Below are positions 51,823 through 61,229 of a stretch of DNA of 64,000 nt, in pieces. A program made the position numbers and the translations under genes. Location of the stretch: positions 2,510,001 to 2,574,000 of the forward strand of contig NZ_LT985980.1 of assembly GCF_900291985.1 (NCBI RefSeq). Direction: 5' to 3'. The notes beneath the pieces were generated by a model, which was not told the origin of the DNA, did not search any database, and saw only the letters and a program-made list of their open reading frames with translations. Each line of letters begins with the position of its first letter. The stretch's first letter is position 1. The stretch comes from Lysinibacillus timonensis (lineage in GTDB: Bacteria > Bacillota > Bacilli > Bacillales_A > Planococcaceae).

Positions 51823-52806
51823 ATGAATGAATTAAAAGGATTACATCACGTCACAGCGATTACGAGTAGTGCAGAAAAGATATATGATTTTTTCACTTAC
51901 ACTTTAGGTCTACGTTTAGTAAAGAAAACAGTGAATCAAGATGATATTCAAACATATCACCTTTATTTTACAGATGATGTTGGTAGTCCGGGGACTGATA
52001 TGACGTTCTTCGACTTTCCTGGTATACCAAAAGGGGTTCATGGAACAAATGAAATCTCAAAAACAAGCTTTCGGGTTCCAAATGATGCTGCATTAGATTA
52101 TTGGCTAAAACGTTTTACTCGTTTAGGTGTAAATAATTCAGGTATTAAAGAACAATTTGGGAAAAAGGTTCTCCCTTTCGTGGACTTTGATGATCAACAA
52201 TATCAGTTAATATCTGACGAATTGAATCACGGTGTTTCATCAGGAACACCATGGGAGAAAGGACCGATTCCATTAGAATATGCAATCACTGGTTTGGGAC
52301 CAATTTTCGTTCGTACTGCCTACTTAGATTATTTTAAAGAAGTTCTGACAAAAGTATTTGAAATGAGGGAGATTGCACAAGAGGGTTCATTCCATCTCTT
52401 TGAAATGGGGGAAGGTGGAAATGGAGCTCAGGTTATTGTTGAGTATAATACAGTTCTCCCGCAAGCTAGACAAGGGTATGGTACCGTACATCATACAGCA
52501 TTCCGTGTTGATGACCGAAATGAATTAGAATTATGGCAAGAACGTCTAACGAGTTTCAAATTGCCTAACTCAGGCTATGTTGAGAGATATTATTTTGGTT
52601 CGTTATATTCGAATGTAGCACCTCAAATATTATTTGAAATAGCAACAGATGGCCCTGGATTTATGGGTGATGAACCTTATGAAACACTGGGCGAAAAATT
52701 ATCCTTACCGCCGTTTTTTGAATCAAAACGTGACGAAATTGAAAAATTAGTAAGACATTTTAATACTGTGCGAAGTACGAAGGTATTTGAGAAAGAATAT
52801 GAGTAA
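51823..52806 (+). CDS. Ring-cleaving dioxygenase, MhqA/MhqO family
   Basis: A 327-residue cytosolic dioxygenase of the vicinal-oxygen-chelate fold, two domains. Metal ligands are visible: LHHVTAI at the N-terminus, VHHTAF in the second half, and the Glu of LFEIATDGPGF. Family blocks YTLGLRLVKKTVNQDD and GSPGTDMTFF are present. Related proteins cleave hydroquinone or catechol derivatives in quinone stress. ATG 51823 follows GGAGGAG; TTG 51805 contains that site. It is the first gene after the operator. Confidence 0.92.
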   Translation: MNELKGLHHVTAITSSAEKIYDFFTYTLGLRLVKKTVNQDDIQTYHLYFTDDVGSPGTDMTFFDFPGIPKGVHGTNEISKTSFRVPNDAALDYWLKRFTRLGVNNSGIKEQFGKKVLPFVDFDDQQYQLISDELNHGVSSGTPWEKGPIPLEYAITGLGPIFVRTAYLDYFKEVLTKVFEMREIAQEGSFHLFEMGEGGNGAQVIVEYNTVLPQARQGYGTVHHTAFRVDDRNELELWQERLTSFKLPNSGYVERYYFGSLYSNVAPQILFEIATDGPGFMGDEPYETLGEKLSLPPFFESKRDEIEKLVRHFNTVRSTKVFEKEYE

Positions 52807-52962
52807 CAGTAAGTAATACAATATGAAATGAAAGAACAGTGAGGCACATGTGCATATTTTATATGCACATGTTGCTGATAAGATAATTCTGACCTTTGTG
52901 CGGACTGATTTCAATAATTTTGAAGGGTGCGCTCAAAAGTTATGTAAACGAGGGTGAAATTG

Positions 52963-53903
52963 TTGGAGAGAATATTCGGACATCATCTATTTCAATGAGA
53001 ACGAAAAATGCTAAGTTAAATAATCAATTTTATACAGAAATTTTAGGGTTAAGAAGAGTAAAGGTATCGGTAAATCAGGATGATCCTAATATGTATCATC
53101 TATTTTACGGTGATTTAATAGGAAGTCCCGGTACAGGGCTAACGTTTTTTGAAATTCCGGCGATAGGTAAAACCTATAGAGGGACAAATGCCATTACTAG
53201 GATCGGTTTGTTCGTACCATCATATGAAAGTCTCGGATATTGGAAAGAACGCTTTACAAAACTCGGTGTTACACATGGAGAAATAACAACTTATACGGGT
53301 CGACAAGCACTTCATTTTGAAGATGTAGATGGTTTACCTTTAGTTCTGGTAAATAATAATGGGGAAGAAATCCCAGAAGAATGGACAGCCTGGAAAGATT
53401 CTAAAATTGATTTAGAACATCGTATTCTTGGAATGGGCCCTGTTGAAATAACAGTCCAATCGTTAGATAGTCTGTCAAAAGTATTAGAAAATATTTTTGC
53501 ATATGAATTAGTCTCTAGTATAGATAAGCAGGCTATCTTTCAATCAATAAAAGGAAACGGGTTTAGTGAAATTGTCATTATTGAAAAGGAAGGCCCTATC
53601 GAAAAACCTGGGAAAGGTAGTGTGCACCATCTAGCCTTAAGGGTAAAGAACGGCGAACAATTAAGATTCTGGGAAACACGAATTAGAGATTTTGGTTTTG
53701 AAATTATGAATATAACAGACCGGTACTATTTTGAAAGCTTATATTTCAAAGAAGAAAATGGTGTCGTTTTTGAACTAGCAACAGATGGCCCTGGTTTTAC
53801 AATCGATTCAACAATCGAAGAGCTAGGGGGAAAATTAGAACTACCACCTTCTTTAGAATCAAAACGAACTGAGATTGAAGCTAAATTGACTCCTCTTGTT
53901 TAG
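52963..53903 (+). pseudogene. Second ring-cleaving dioxygenase, frameshifted at its N-terminus (MhqO-like)
   Basis: From 52989 on the frame encodes a complete MhqO-type protein (ISMRTKNAKLNNQFYTEILGLRRVKVSVNQDD ... VHHLALRV ... FELATDGPGF). The expected start is TTG 52963, after GAGGGTGA, and it encodes M-E-R-I-F-G-H-H in another frame that ends at a stop 52996. At 52987-52988 the codon after G-H-H reads C-T; one added base gives a reading G-H-H-x-I-S-M that aligns with its neighbours' G-L-H-H-V-T-A. The in-frame start at 52896 replaces the metal-binding histidines with unrelated residues. It is either inactivated or a one-base sequencing error. Confidence 0.7.
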
Positions 53904-53970
53904 GTGTAAATGAATGGAGGAAATGGAATTTAAACAAATCAATATACTCATCTGTTAAGGGGGAAATGAA

Positions 53971-54909
53971 ATGCAAAAGCATACTGCAGGAATACACCAT
54001 ATTACGGCAATTGTTGGACATCCACAGGAAAATATTGATTTTTACGCGGGTGTTCTAGGTCTACGTTTAGTAAAGAAAACGGTCAATTTCGATGATCCTG
54101 GTACGTATCATTTATATTTTGGCAATGAGGGTGGAAAACCTGGTTCAATTATTACCTTCTTCCCTTGGCCAAATGCTTACCGTGGAAGGATTGGTGATGG
54201 TCAAGTAGGAGTCACAACTTATGTAGTGCCACTAGGCGCTATTGATTTTTGGAAACAGAGATTAACAAAGTTTGATGTTGAATTTTCAGTTACTGAACGA
54301 TTTGGTGAATCGTATTTACAATTTGACGATCCACATGGACTCCATCTTGAAATTGTTGAACGTGAAGAAGGGGATTTAAACGAATGGTCATTCGGTGGAA
54401 TAACAAAAGATGTTGCTATAAAAGGCTTTGGGGGGGCAGTTCTTTATTCAAGTCGTCCACAAGAGACAGTGAATACGTTAGTTAAAGTTATGGGTCTTGA
54501 AAAAGTATACCATGAAGGGGAATATACTAGATTTAAAGCCAATGGAGATATTGGAAATATTATTGATTTAAAAATGACAACTGGTTTGAAAGGCAGAATG
54601 GGAGTAGGGACTGTTCATCATATTGCTTGGCGCGCAAAAGACAATGCTGACCATTTAGAATGGCAAGCGTTCGCAATGGACAATGGTCAACACGTGACAG
54701 AAATAAAGGATCGAAATTACTTTAATGCAATATACTTTCGAGAATCAGGAGAAATTCTATTTGAAATTGCAACAGATCCTCCAGGTTTTGCACATGATGA
54801 AACTTATGAGACAATGGGTAGCGAATTAAAACTACCTTTGCAATACGAACATTTACGTCAAAGTTTAGAAATGTCGTTGATTCCAATAGAAGTTCGTCCA
54901 CTAGATTAA
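53971..54909 (+). CDS. Ring-cleaving dioxygenase, MhqA/MhqE family
   Basis: Third vicinal-oxygen-chelate dioxygenase in the cluster, 312 residues and intact. Ligands are in GIHHITAIVGHPQ, VGTVHHIAWRAKD and LFEIATDPPGF. VLGLRLVKKTVNFDDPGTYHLYFG is the family hallmark. AAGGGGGAAATGA precedes the ATG. With the gene before it damaged, this and 51823 would supply the activity. Confidence 0.92.
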   Translation: MQKHTAGIHHITAIVGHPQENIDFYAGVLGLRLVKKTVNFDDPGTYHLYFGNEGGKPGSIITFFPWPNAYRGRIGDGQVGVTTYVVPLGAIDFWKQRLTKFDVEFSVTERFGESYLQFDDPHGLHLEIVEREEGDLNEWSFGGITKDVAIKGFGGAVLYSSRPQETVNTLVKVMGLEKVYHEGEYTRFKANGDIGNIIDLKMTTGLKGRMGVGTVHHIAWRAKDNADHLEWQAFAMDNGQHVTEIKDRNYFNAIYFRESGEILFEIATDPPGFAHDETYETMGSELKLPLQYEHLRQSLEMSLIPIEVRPLD

Positions 54910-54991
54910 AGAACATGTTGGCTTTCTCAGCAAGAAAATTCGGAAAAATAGATTAGAATGAGCGAACCGAGCAAATGAAGGAGTGAAATCC

Positions 54992-55600
54992 ATGCAACAT
55001 ATATTTAAAGAGGGATCCGATACGAAAAAGCCCGTGCTATTACTATTACATGGGACTGGTGGAAATGAGAATGACTTATTACCTTTAGCAGATATCGTTG
55101 ATCCAACAGCATCTGTACTTAGTGTAAGAGGTAATGTTTTAGAAAATGGTATGCCGCGTTTCTTTAAGCGTCTTGCGGAAGGGGTGTTTGATATCGATGA
55201 TCTAATATTCCGCACGAATGAAATTAATCAATTTTTAGACAGCGCAGCCAAAGAATACAAATTTGACCGACATAACATTGTTGCCATTGGATATTCAAAT
55301 GGTGCAAACATAGCTGCAAGTTTATTATTCCATTATGCTGATTCGTTGAAAGGGGCTATTCTTCATCATCCAATGGTACCTAGACGTGGTATGGAACTGC
55401 CTAATCTAGATGGAACAGATGTTTTTATCGCTGCAGGTGTAAACGATCCTATTTGCCCACAACAGGAATCTGTAGAACTAAAAGAATTACTTGAAGGTGC
55501 AGGAGCTACTGTTGAAATTCAATGGGAAAACCGTGGACATCAATTAACAATGAGTGAAGTTCAAGCAGCAAAGGCTTGGTACGAAAATAAATTAAATTAG
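54992..55600 (+). CDS. mhqD: MhqD-like carboxylesterase/hydrolase
   Basis: Alpha/beta hydrolase of about 202 residues, phospholipase/carboxylesterase group. The catalytic triad is visible: nucleophile in GYSNGANIA, acid in GVNDPICP, His in RGHQLTMSE; the oxyanion loop is LHGTGGNENDLL. In Bacillus mhqD accompanies mhqE/mhqO under MhqR control. ATG 54992 follows AAGGAG; GTG 54983 overlaps the site. The operon ends in the terminator at 55607. Confidence 0.9.
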   Translation: MQHIFKEGSDTKKPVLLLLHGTGGNENDLLPLADIVDPTASVLSVRGNVLENGMPRFFKRLAEGVFDIDDLIFRTNEINQFLDSAAKEYKFDRHNIVAIGYSNGANIAASLLFHYADSLKGAILHHPMVPRRGMELPNLDGTDVFIAAGVNDPICPQQESVELKELLEGAGATVEIQWENRGHQLTMSEVQAAKAWYENKLN

Positions 55601-55606
55601 GTAGAT

Positions 55607-55648
55607 AAGGCTTACAACCACAACAATGGTTGTAAGCCTTTATTTTTT
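55607..55648 (+). terminator. Terminator of the dioxygenase operon
   Basis: A perfect 13-bp stem (55607-55619 with 55628-55640) followed by TATTTTTTAG. Confidence 0.93.
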
Positions 55649-55785
55649 AGTAAACAAGAGGAGCTGGACCTATCAAAAGCAACCGATAAAGTTCTATCAT
55701 CAACTTATAAGATAAAAAGTTTAATATGACTCCAGAATTTATATTACAGCAGTCTTAGGTAAAATATATTGAAAATATAGGAAAT

Positions 55786-57033
55786 TTACGGTTCAATTAA
55801 ACTTTCCTCACGCAATAGTTCGTTGGACCAATTTAGGGCATCTGTATAGAGGGAACAAACTGTTCCTTCATCAACTAACATAGCGGCACACCTTTCACTA
55901 GCCAAAGCCCATTCGCCCTTTTCTATTGATATTACTAAATCAAGAGCAGATTTGTAATCATTGTTAACCCCTATTAAAGCATCAGTAATTGCATCATCTA
56001 ATGGTAATTTATTGAGAATTTCTTCCATAGTAACGCCCAAAAGTGCATCAATTAAAGAAAACATCCCCGCCATAAAATAACCCGTAGATGGAAGTGTTGT
56101 GGATATTAATGATCTTAGTGATTCACACATTTTCGCCCGTACTAAACTAATACGGATAATTTCACTCGAAATCCCTAGTTCATTATTTTGAGAGTCTCTA
56201 ACTGATAAGATATAGATATACTTTTGGAATTCTTGGAGTCCTAATAACACAATAGCCTGTTTAATGGAAGATATTTTTGCTTTTCTGCGAAATGCAGTTG
56301 AGTTTATTAATTTTAATAATTTGTAAGATAAAGATAAATCTCTTTCGACTATCTGAGCAATCATATCGATACGGGGTTCTGATGTTGATAGTTGTTTCAA
56401 TATGTCGATGTAAGAATAGAAATATAACGGCATATCATGAGTTGATAATATGGTTGGTTTAGAGAAAAAATATCCCTGGAAATAGGTATAACCTTTCTTT
56501 ACAAATGCCAGATATTCTTGATTAGTTTCAACTTTTTCTGCTAACAGTTCTATATTATATTGTTTGGCAACATCTTCAATTTCACTGACCATTGTTGCTG
56601 AAGTATTTTGGACATCTACCTTAATAATATCTGTATAGTTAAGTAATTGATAAAGGTAAATATTTTCTTTATTAAAGATGAAGTCATCCAAAGCAATTCT
56701 GTATCCAAGTTCTTTTAGTTCTTTACAAATCTGAATTAAGTTTTCATTAGGTTCAACGGATTCTAGTATCTCTACTACCATAACCTCTGGAGGGAGATTA
56801 GTCGGTAATTTCATTGTTAATAGATTTTCGGTAAAGTTTATAAAGCAAGGTTTCCCGTTGGTAATTTCTTCGATACCAATACTAATAAAGCTATTAATTA
56901 CAACATCTGTTGTCGCCTGATCTCCACTTATGTTCGGAAATGTATTGATTTCACTATTTCGATAAAGTAACTCATAAGCAATCACATCGCCAGTTGTATT
57001 AAAAATTGGCTGTCTCGCTACGAAGACTCTCAT
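55786..57033 (-). CDS. EAL-HDOD signalling protein, YuxH-like
   Basis: A 415-residue cytosolic protein. The N-terminal EAL-like domain (about 1-200) starts VFVARQPIFNTTGDVIAYELLYR; its catalytic set is degraded (ALDDFIFN instead of DDFGTG, and no intact E-x-E pattern), so it probably binds rather than cleaves cyclic di-GMP. The C-terminal HDOD domain (about 205-400, SLSYKLLKLINSTAFRRKAKISSIKQAIVLLGL) matches YuxH/CdgJ-type regulators linked to motility or competence. It is monocistronic. GGAGGAACT precedes the ATG. Confidence 0.9.
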   Translation of the reverse strand: MRVFVARQPIFNTTGDVIAYELLYRNSEINTFPNISGDQATTDVVINSFISIGIEEITNGKPCFINFTENLLTMKLPTNLPPEVMVVEILESVEPNENLIQICKELKELGYRIALDDFIFNKENIYLYQLLNYTDIIKVDVQNTSATMVSEIEDVAKQYNIELLAEKVETNQEYLAFVKKGYTYFQGYFFSKPTILSTHDMPLYFYSYIDILKQLSTSEPRIDMIAQIVERDLSLSYKLLKLINSTAFRRKAKISSIKQAIVLLGLQEFQKYIYILSVRDSQNNELGISSEIIRISLVRAKMCESLRSLISTTLPSTGYFMAGMFSLIDALLGVTMEEILNKLPLDDAITDALIGVNNDYKSALDLVISIEKGEWALASERCAAMLVDEGTVCSLYTDALNWSNELLREESLIEP

Positions 57034-57247
57034 TTTAGTTCCTCCAATAGTAAACGCTTATTGATAATAGTTTATAAGTAAGCTGTGTAAAATAAAATAC
57101 AGTTAAAAATATTATATCAAATAAATGGAAAAATAAAGAAATTGTTTCAAGGGATGCTCTGTTTTATACAACTATAAAGTAAATTGGGAGCTATTAATGA
57201 ACGGAATATGGTTTTTAAGTTAAAAATATTATATTACATCAATAAAA

Positions 57248-57281
57248 AAACACCTTTTACATGAAGATGTAAAGGTGTTTT
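57248..57281 (-). terminator. Terminator downstream of the 6S RNA
   Basis: Long stem (about 57249-57262 with 57267-57279). On the minus strand it is followed by a run of seven U. It lies about 35 bases beyond the presumed mature 3' end at 57312. Confidence 0.88.
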
Positions 57282-57311
57282 CGAGCCTTGCTATACATTA
57301 TGTATGGCAAA

Positions 57312-57493
57312 GCCGCCTTGCCGTAGTTTATTAATAAAAAGTTTTAAACCACCACTCCTCAAAGTGGGTGTTCGCAGAAGCTTTCCTGTATATCGTCATT
57401 CACCGTAGTGTGACGCTCGCCATTCCAACTTCGATTAAAACTCCCTATTACAGTTCAAAGGTTAAAACTTAATATCAGTACGAACAACGCAGC
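57312..57493 (-). ncRNA. ssrS: Probable 6S RNA
   Basis: No reading frame, but a long closed structure about 182 nt in size. The 5' end GCTGC pairs with GCGGC at 57316-57312, and the adjoining TTG-TCGTA pairs with TACGGCAA, giving a closing stem of about 13 bp with one bulge. A second paired region joins AAGTTTTAACC to GGTTTAAAACTT, enclosing a central bubble, and an apical hairpin CGTCA...TGACG caps it. This is the 6S layout that mimics an open promoter and holds housekeeping RNA polymerase. A promoter places the start near 57496. Identity rests on structure, not alignment. Confidence 0.72.
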
Positions 57494-57502
57494 TTTATTG
57501 TT

Positions 57503-57531
57503 ATATTAAACGATTGTTATCATATATGCAA
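57503..57531 (-). promoter_or_regulatory. Sigma-A promoter of the 6S RNA
   Basis: On the minus strand TTGCAT (57531-57526) and TAATAT (57508-57503) are separated by 17 bp. The expected start at about 57496 falls just before the closing stem of the RNA. Confidence 0.7.
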
Positions 57532-57764
57532 GTAAGTAGTCTTCATTGTAAATGTCAATTATTATTAGGAAATTTTCACTTGTAATTTGTAGTTGATGAA
57601 ATTAATGTTGTCATTTCGTCTATTCTTAGTATTAAAATCGTTTTAATACAATAGTAAATTGATTAGAAGCATAATTCGATGAAAATCTACAAAATTACCT
57701 ATTCATTTATATGTCCATAATCATGTATAATAAGAAAAAAATGGTAATAAAGGGGTATTTCGAA

Positions 57765-58286
57765 ATGAAAGTATATACTTATGAACCATTTGACTTAAAT
57801 TCCAATCAATATGCTGGTTATGTTATAGACCAAAATAACCACACTACATGTACAGTAAAAGTAACTCTTCTTGAACAGGCCTTTTTAGGACTAAATGACG
57901 GTAAAGCAGTAGACGCTTCAACAACTGATGGACAAGCTTTATTCAAAGGTACAAAAAAATCAAAATGGGGCAAATCTAAGCTCGAATTAGTTGATTGTCA
58001 GAGTGGGGAAGTTTTTACTATATTTCGTAAAGCTGCTCAAAAGGGTTTCTCTAAGTATAATGTAACCTCCACCTTAGGAGAGTATAGTATCGTTAAACAC
58101 AAATCAGATTGGACTCGCTTTAAATTTAATAAAAAAGAAGTAGCAAGATGGATTACTGAACCAAAAAAATTGATAACTGAAATAGAAATAGAAGAGGATT
58201 GTCCAATACAAGAATCTGCCTTTTTTGCTTGCCTATGTGAAATTATTAGATCATTGAACTCTGTGAAAAGTAAAGTATCTCAATAG
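57765..58286 (+). CDS. Hypothetical protein, 173 residues
   Basis: Soluble beta-rich protein (KVYTYEPFDLNSNQYAGYVIDQNNHTTCTVKVTLLEQAFLG) that faintly recalls tubby/LURP-like folds, but I cannot confirm a family. ATG 57765 is used because AAAGGGG is at about 57750; upstream ATGs at 57711 and later have no site. It is divergent from the 6S RNA gene. The region 57532-57764 between them holds no further feature that I can support. Confidence 0.72.
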   Translation: MKVYTYEPFDLNSNQYAGYVIDQNNHTTCTVKVTLLEQAFLGLNDGKAVDASTTDGQALFKGTKKSKWGKSKLELVDCQSGEVFTIFRKAAQKGFSKYNVTSTLGEYSIVKHKSDWTRFKFNKKEVARWITEPKKLITEIEIEEDCPIQESAFFACLCEIIRSLNSVKSKVSQ

Positions 58287-58346
58287 CAGTTTCTTTCCCC
58301 TTTAAGGGGAATAGAAAAGCGATCTGGTTAATTCAAATCGTAATAA

Positions 58347-58979
58347 TTACTCTGTTTTTTTTAATATTTCATTTGTTAGTGCCGCAACATTTATTTGTGT
58401 TTCTTCATGAATCACATCGTTTAATATTTCTTGACGGAAATATCGTACACTTATCTTCAGAGGCATTTTTAGTAATTTTTCTAAGGCTTGCTGATACATG
58501 ATAACAAATTCTTTATCTGTGTTCCCTCGTTTTAGTTCTGCAAAAGATTCGTAAAACTGATCTAGTTTATCTGCGAACTCAAGTAAGCGCCCTTCAATCG
58601 TATCATCTTTTCCTTCTTTCATCCGTTCAAAGAAAATATCTTGAAAATCGGAAGGAATTTCCTCGCGTATAAAATTTTCCATCATTTTCTCCTCAACGTG
58701 GGCAAGCAATTGTTTTAACTCTACACTGGCATGTTTCACTGGTGTCTTAATGTCCCCGATAAAAACTTCTGCGAAATCATGGTTAATTGTTTTTTCATAG
58801 AGCGACTTCCAGTTCACCTTGGCTCCGTTCATTTCTTCTAATGTACCGAAGAACATAGCATATTGGGAAACCTTCCAAGAATGGGCTGCCACATTATGTT
58901 CTTCGTATTTAAAGCGACCTGGGGCACGAAAAATCCGTTCTAAATCATTTAAGCTTGTAAAAAATTTATGAATTCCGAT
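58347..58979 (-). CDS. HD-domain phosphohydrolase, YfbR/HDDC2-like, with possible ATC start
   Basis: About 210 residues, cytosolic. The HD motif set is HNVAAHSWKVSQYA, INHDFAEVFIGDI and a late EFADKLDQFYE, as in 5'-deoxynucleotidases of the YfbR group. The family normally begins M-G-I-H-x-F-F. Here I-G-I-H-K-F-F begins at ATC 58979, six bases after TTGGAGTG. In-frame TTG 58997 and GTG 58988 lie before or inside that site. The real start could be ATC or TTG. Confidence 0.82.
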   Translation of the reverse strand: MGIHKFFTSLNDLERIFRAPGRFKYEEHNVAAHSWKVSQYAMFFGTLEEMNGAKVNWKSLYEKTINHDFAEVFIGDIKTPVKHASVELKQLLAHVEEKMMENFIREEIPSDFQDIFFERMKEGKDDTIEGRLLEFADKLDQFYESFAELKRGNTDKEFVIMYQQALEKLLKMPLKISVRYFRQEILNDVIHEETQINVAALTNEILKKTE

Positions 58980-59215
58980 AGTGAACACTCCAATCAAATT
59001 AAAGTAAGTATGTTATAAAGGCTATTCATACCTTTTCTATTCCCCTATTGTATGCAGTTTATTTCATTTCACTATTATTTAACACCTATTTAACATAACA
59101 ACAAATATTCTAAATTTAAGCTATTAAATACAGTAGTTAAATTGTCATATTATGAGCAAAGGTAAACACATTCAAATGATATACTGATGATAATTGGAAA
59201 AAGGACGTGAATAAA

Positions 59216-59647
59216 TTGTTGACGGTCATAATTTACATACATGTTGTTAGTGCGATTGTTTCGGTTGGCCCACTAGTAGTATTATTACCCCTATTAACGA
59301 AAATGGAGAAATCCGATGAATCGGAACTTAGTGGTTTTGTTCAAGCGTTTCAGACTTCTATAACAGTCGTTAAACATGCTGGACATGTATTAGTTTTATC
59401 TGGAATAATACTTGTCTGGTTAAGCGTATGGACATGGACAACATCATGGGTTTTCATGACGGTTGTAATTATGGTAGGTTCTATTTTATTTTTAGCAAAA
59501 GCTTTTAAGCCGACATTAAAAACATATGGAACATCTCAATTTGATAAGGAGAAATTTATTGCTAAATTAAGAAAATCAACAATTTTATATATCTTGTTAC
59601 TTCTAATTATGCTTTGGCTAATGGTGGCAAAGCCAATGTTATGGTAA
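59216..59647 (+). CDS. Four-helix integral membrane protein
   Basis: About 143 residues with four hydrophobic helices: TVIIYIHVVSAIVSVGPLVVLL, HVLVLSGIILVWLSVW, SWVFMTVVIMVGSILFLA and TILYILLLLIMLWLMVA. A conserved-looking His sits in helix 1 and another in KHAGHVL, reminiscent of DUF2269 or heme-binding CopD-like proteins, but this is weak. TTG 59216 is preferred because AAGGA is at 59201-59205; GTG 59207 is too close. Confidence 0.72.
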   Translation: MLTVIIYIHVVSAIVSVGPLVVLLPLLTKMEKSDESELSGFVQAFQTSITVVKHAGHVLVLSGIILVWLSVWTWTTSWVFMTVVIMVGSILFLAKAFKPTLKTYGTSQFDKEKFIAKLRKSTILYILLLLIMLWLMVAKPMLW

Positions 59648-59708
59648 ATAGGATTTTAACTAATAAAATCTTTATAGTTATCAAAATTCAAATAATCTGC
59701 CAAAAAGG

Positions 59709-59737
59709 TATCTCGAAAATAATTATGAGATATCTTT
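59709..59737 (+). terminator. Terminator after the four-helix protein gene
   Basis: TATCTC (59709-59714) pairs with GAGATA (59727-59732), followed by TCTTTTTATT. It resembles MhqR half-sites but the spacing is that of a hairpin. Confidence 0.72.
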
Positions 59738-59952
59738 TTATTATGGGACCTAAATAAGTACTTCAAAAGTTTTTAAAAACTACCCAATTGACAAGTCAAT
59801 ACATTAAGTCTAAATCACCAGATTATACATAAAATAGTTGAAATAGATTATTGGCCCAATATATAAACTAATGATTTTCTATGTGGTATTAGAGAGGATA
59901 CATATCGGTTTATTTGGGTTAAAGATATTAGAATATGTTAGGAGTGGTTTTT

Positions 59953-60876
59953 ATAAGAGTTCTTGTAACTGGAGGGGCGGGGTTTATTGGTTCGCATACG
60001 ATTGATCTTCTTTTAGAAGAAAACTATGAAGTAATAGTAGTAGATGTGTTAACACATGGGGAATACCAGTTAGATGCAATTGTACCGTGTTTTAAGCAAC
60101 CAATAGAGGACTTTGAGATGATGTATAAGATATTTGAAGAGTTTAATCCGGACATAGTACTCCACTTAGCTGCGCAAGTCTCGGTATCAAAATCTATAGA
60201 AAATCCAATGAAAGATGCCCAAACAAACATTATAGGGACCATAAATTTATTAAAACTTAGTCATTTATTTCATGTGAAGAAGTTTATTTTTTCTTCATCA
60301 GCTGCAGTATATGGAGTCCCAATTGTATTACCTATTAGTGAGTTACATCCAACAGTCCCAATCTCATATTATGGAATGTCAAAACTTGTAGCAGAAGAAT
60401 ATATAAAAATGTTCTCTAAAATTCACGGAATAAATTTTTGTACTTTACGTTATGCAAATGTATTTGGACCAAGGCAACATGTTTCGCAGGAGTCAGGAGT
60501 TATTACTATATTTAATGAGAATAATCGAAATGGACAACCTATTGTTATTTTCGGATCGGGTGAACAAACACGTGACTATGTATATGTAAAAGATGTTGCT
60601 CGCGCGAATGTTGCTAGTATTAAATTTGGGAATAATGAGACATTTAATATAGGGTCAGGTACGTCTACTTCTTTGTTAGATATGCTAGAATTTATCGAAG
60701 TGTTTCGCAAAAGTGTAACCGAAAAAATATGGGTAGATGAGCGTGCTGGGGATATTAAACACAGTGTTTTAAATGTGGAAAAAGCAAAAGAACAATTGTT
60801 TTGGAATCCCCAATATACTTTTAAAGCAGGAATGGAGGAGTTGTTGACAGACATAGTAAGAGTATCTAAGTATTAA
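59953..60876 (+). CDS. NAD-dependent sugar-nucleotide epimerase (GalE-like), possible ATA start
   Basis: Short-chain dehydrogenase/reductase epimerase of about 307 residues. The Rossmann loop VTGGAGFIGSH, HLAAQ, the SSSAAVYG serine and catalytic YYGMSK are intact, and RYANVFGPRQ and TRDYVYVKDVA are typical of UDP-glucose or UDP-GlcNAc 4-epimerases and dTDP-glucose dehydratases. The family starts M-[RK]-V-L-V-T-G-G; here that methionine position is ATA 59953, 8 bases after TAGGAG. An in-frame ATG at 59935 overlaps the ribosome site. No polysaccharide genes are adjacent. Confidence 0.88.
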   Translation: MRVLVTGGAGFIGSHTIDLLLEENYEVIVVDVLTHGEYQLDAIVPCFKQPIEDFEMMYKIFEEFNPDIVLHLAAQVSVSKSIENPMKDAQTNIIGTINLLKLSHLFHVKKFIFSSSAAVYGVPIVLPISELHPTVPISYYGMSKLVAEEYIKMFSKIHGINFCTLRYANVFGPRQHVSQESGVITIFNENNRNGQPIVIFGSGEQTRDYVYVKDVARANVASIKFGNNETFNIGSGTSTSLLDMLEFIEVFRKSVTEKIWVDERAGDIKHSVLNVEKAKEQLFWNPQYTFKAGMEELLTDIVRVSKY

Positions 60877-61008
60877 CCGTTCCGTACAAAAAGTGTTAGC
60901 GTATTGATGAATGAAGGATACAATAAACTGTTACTGACAGTAGAGAAGGATAAACGCTAAAAATTGTATTAAGTGTTTTATCTAAGATAATATTCAATAT
61001 ATTAATTT

Positions 61009-61042
61009 AAATGGCACAAAAGTATTAAACTATGTGCCATTT
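61009..61042. terminator. Terminator of the YjfB-like gene
   Basis: A perfect 10-bp stem (61009-61018 with 61033-61042). The minus strand continues AAATTAAT, so the U tract is poor. Confidence 0.7.
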
Positions 61043-61046
61043 CACT

Positions 61047-61229
61047 TTACACAGAGACGTCAATTATCGTCCCTTTATGTGGATGATGTGCTTCTGGTTG
61101 AGAAGGCATGCTATTTAGCAATTCGACAGTACCTTGAGCACCTAAATTTAGAGTCTTATCAAGTATGCTCATTTGTAGCGTTTGCTGAAGTGAAGCGACC
61201 TGAGCAGACATAAATGAACTTAATTCCAT
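61047..61229 (-). CDS. YjfB-like putative motility protein
   Basis: A 60-residue protein starting MELSSFMSAQVASLQQTLQMSILDKTLN, matching the small YjfB family, which is associated with motility regulons. The C-terminal half is Pro/His-rich (NSMPSQPEAHHPHKG). ATG 61229 follows AAGGAGGG; codons to 61247 cross that site. Single gene. Confidence 0.83.
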   Translation of the reverse strand: MELSSFMSAQVASLQQTLQMSILDKTLNLGAQGTVELLNSMPSQPEAHHPHKGTIIDVSV

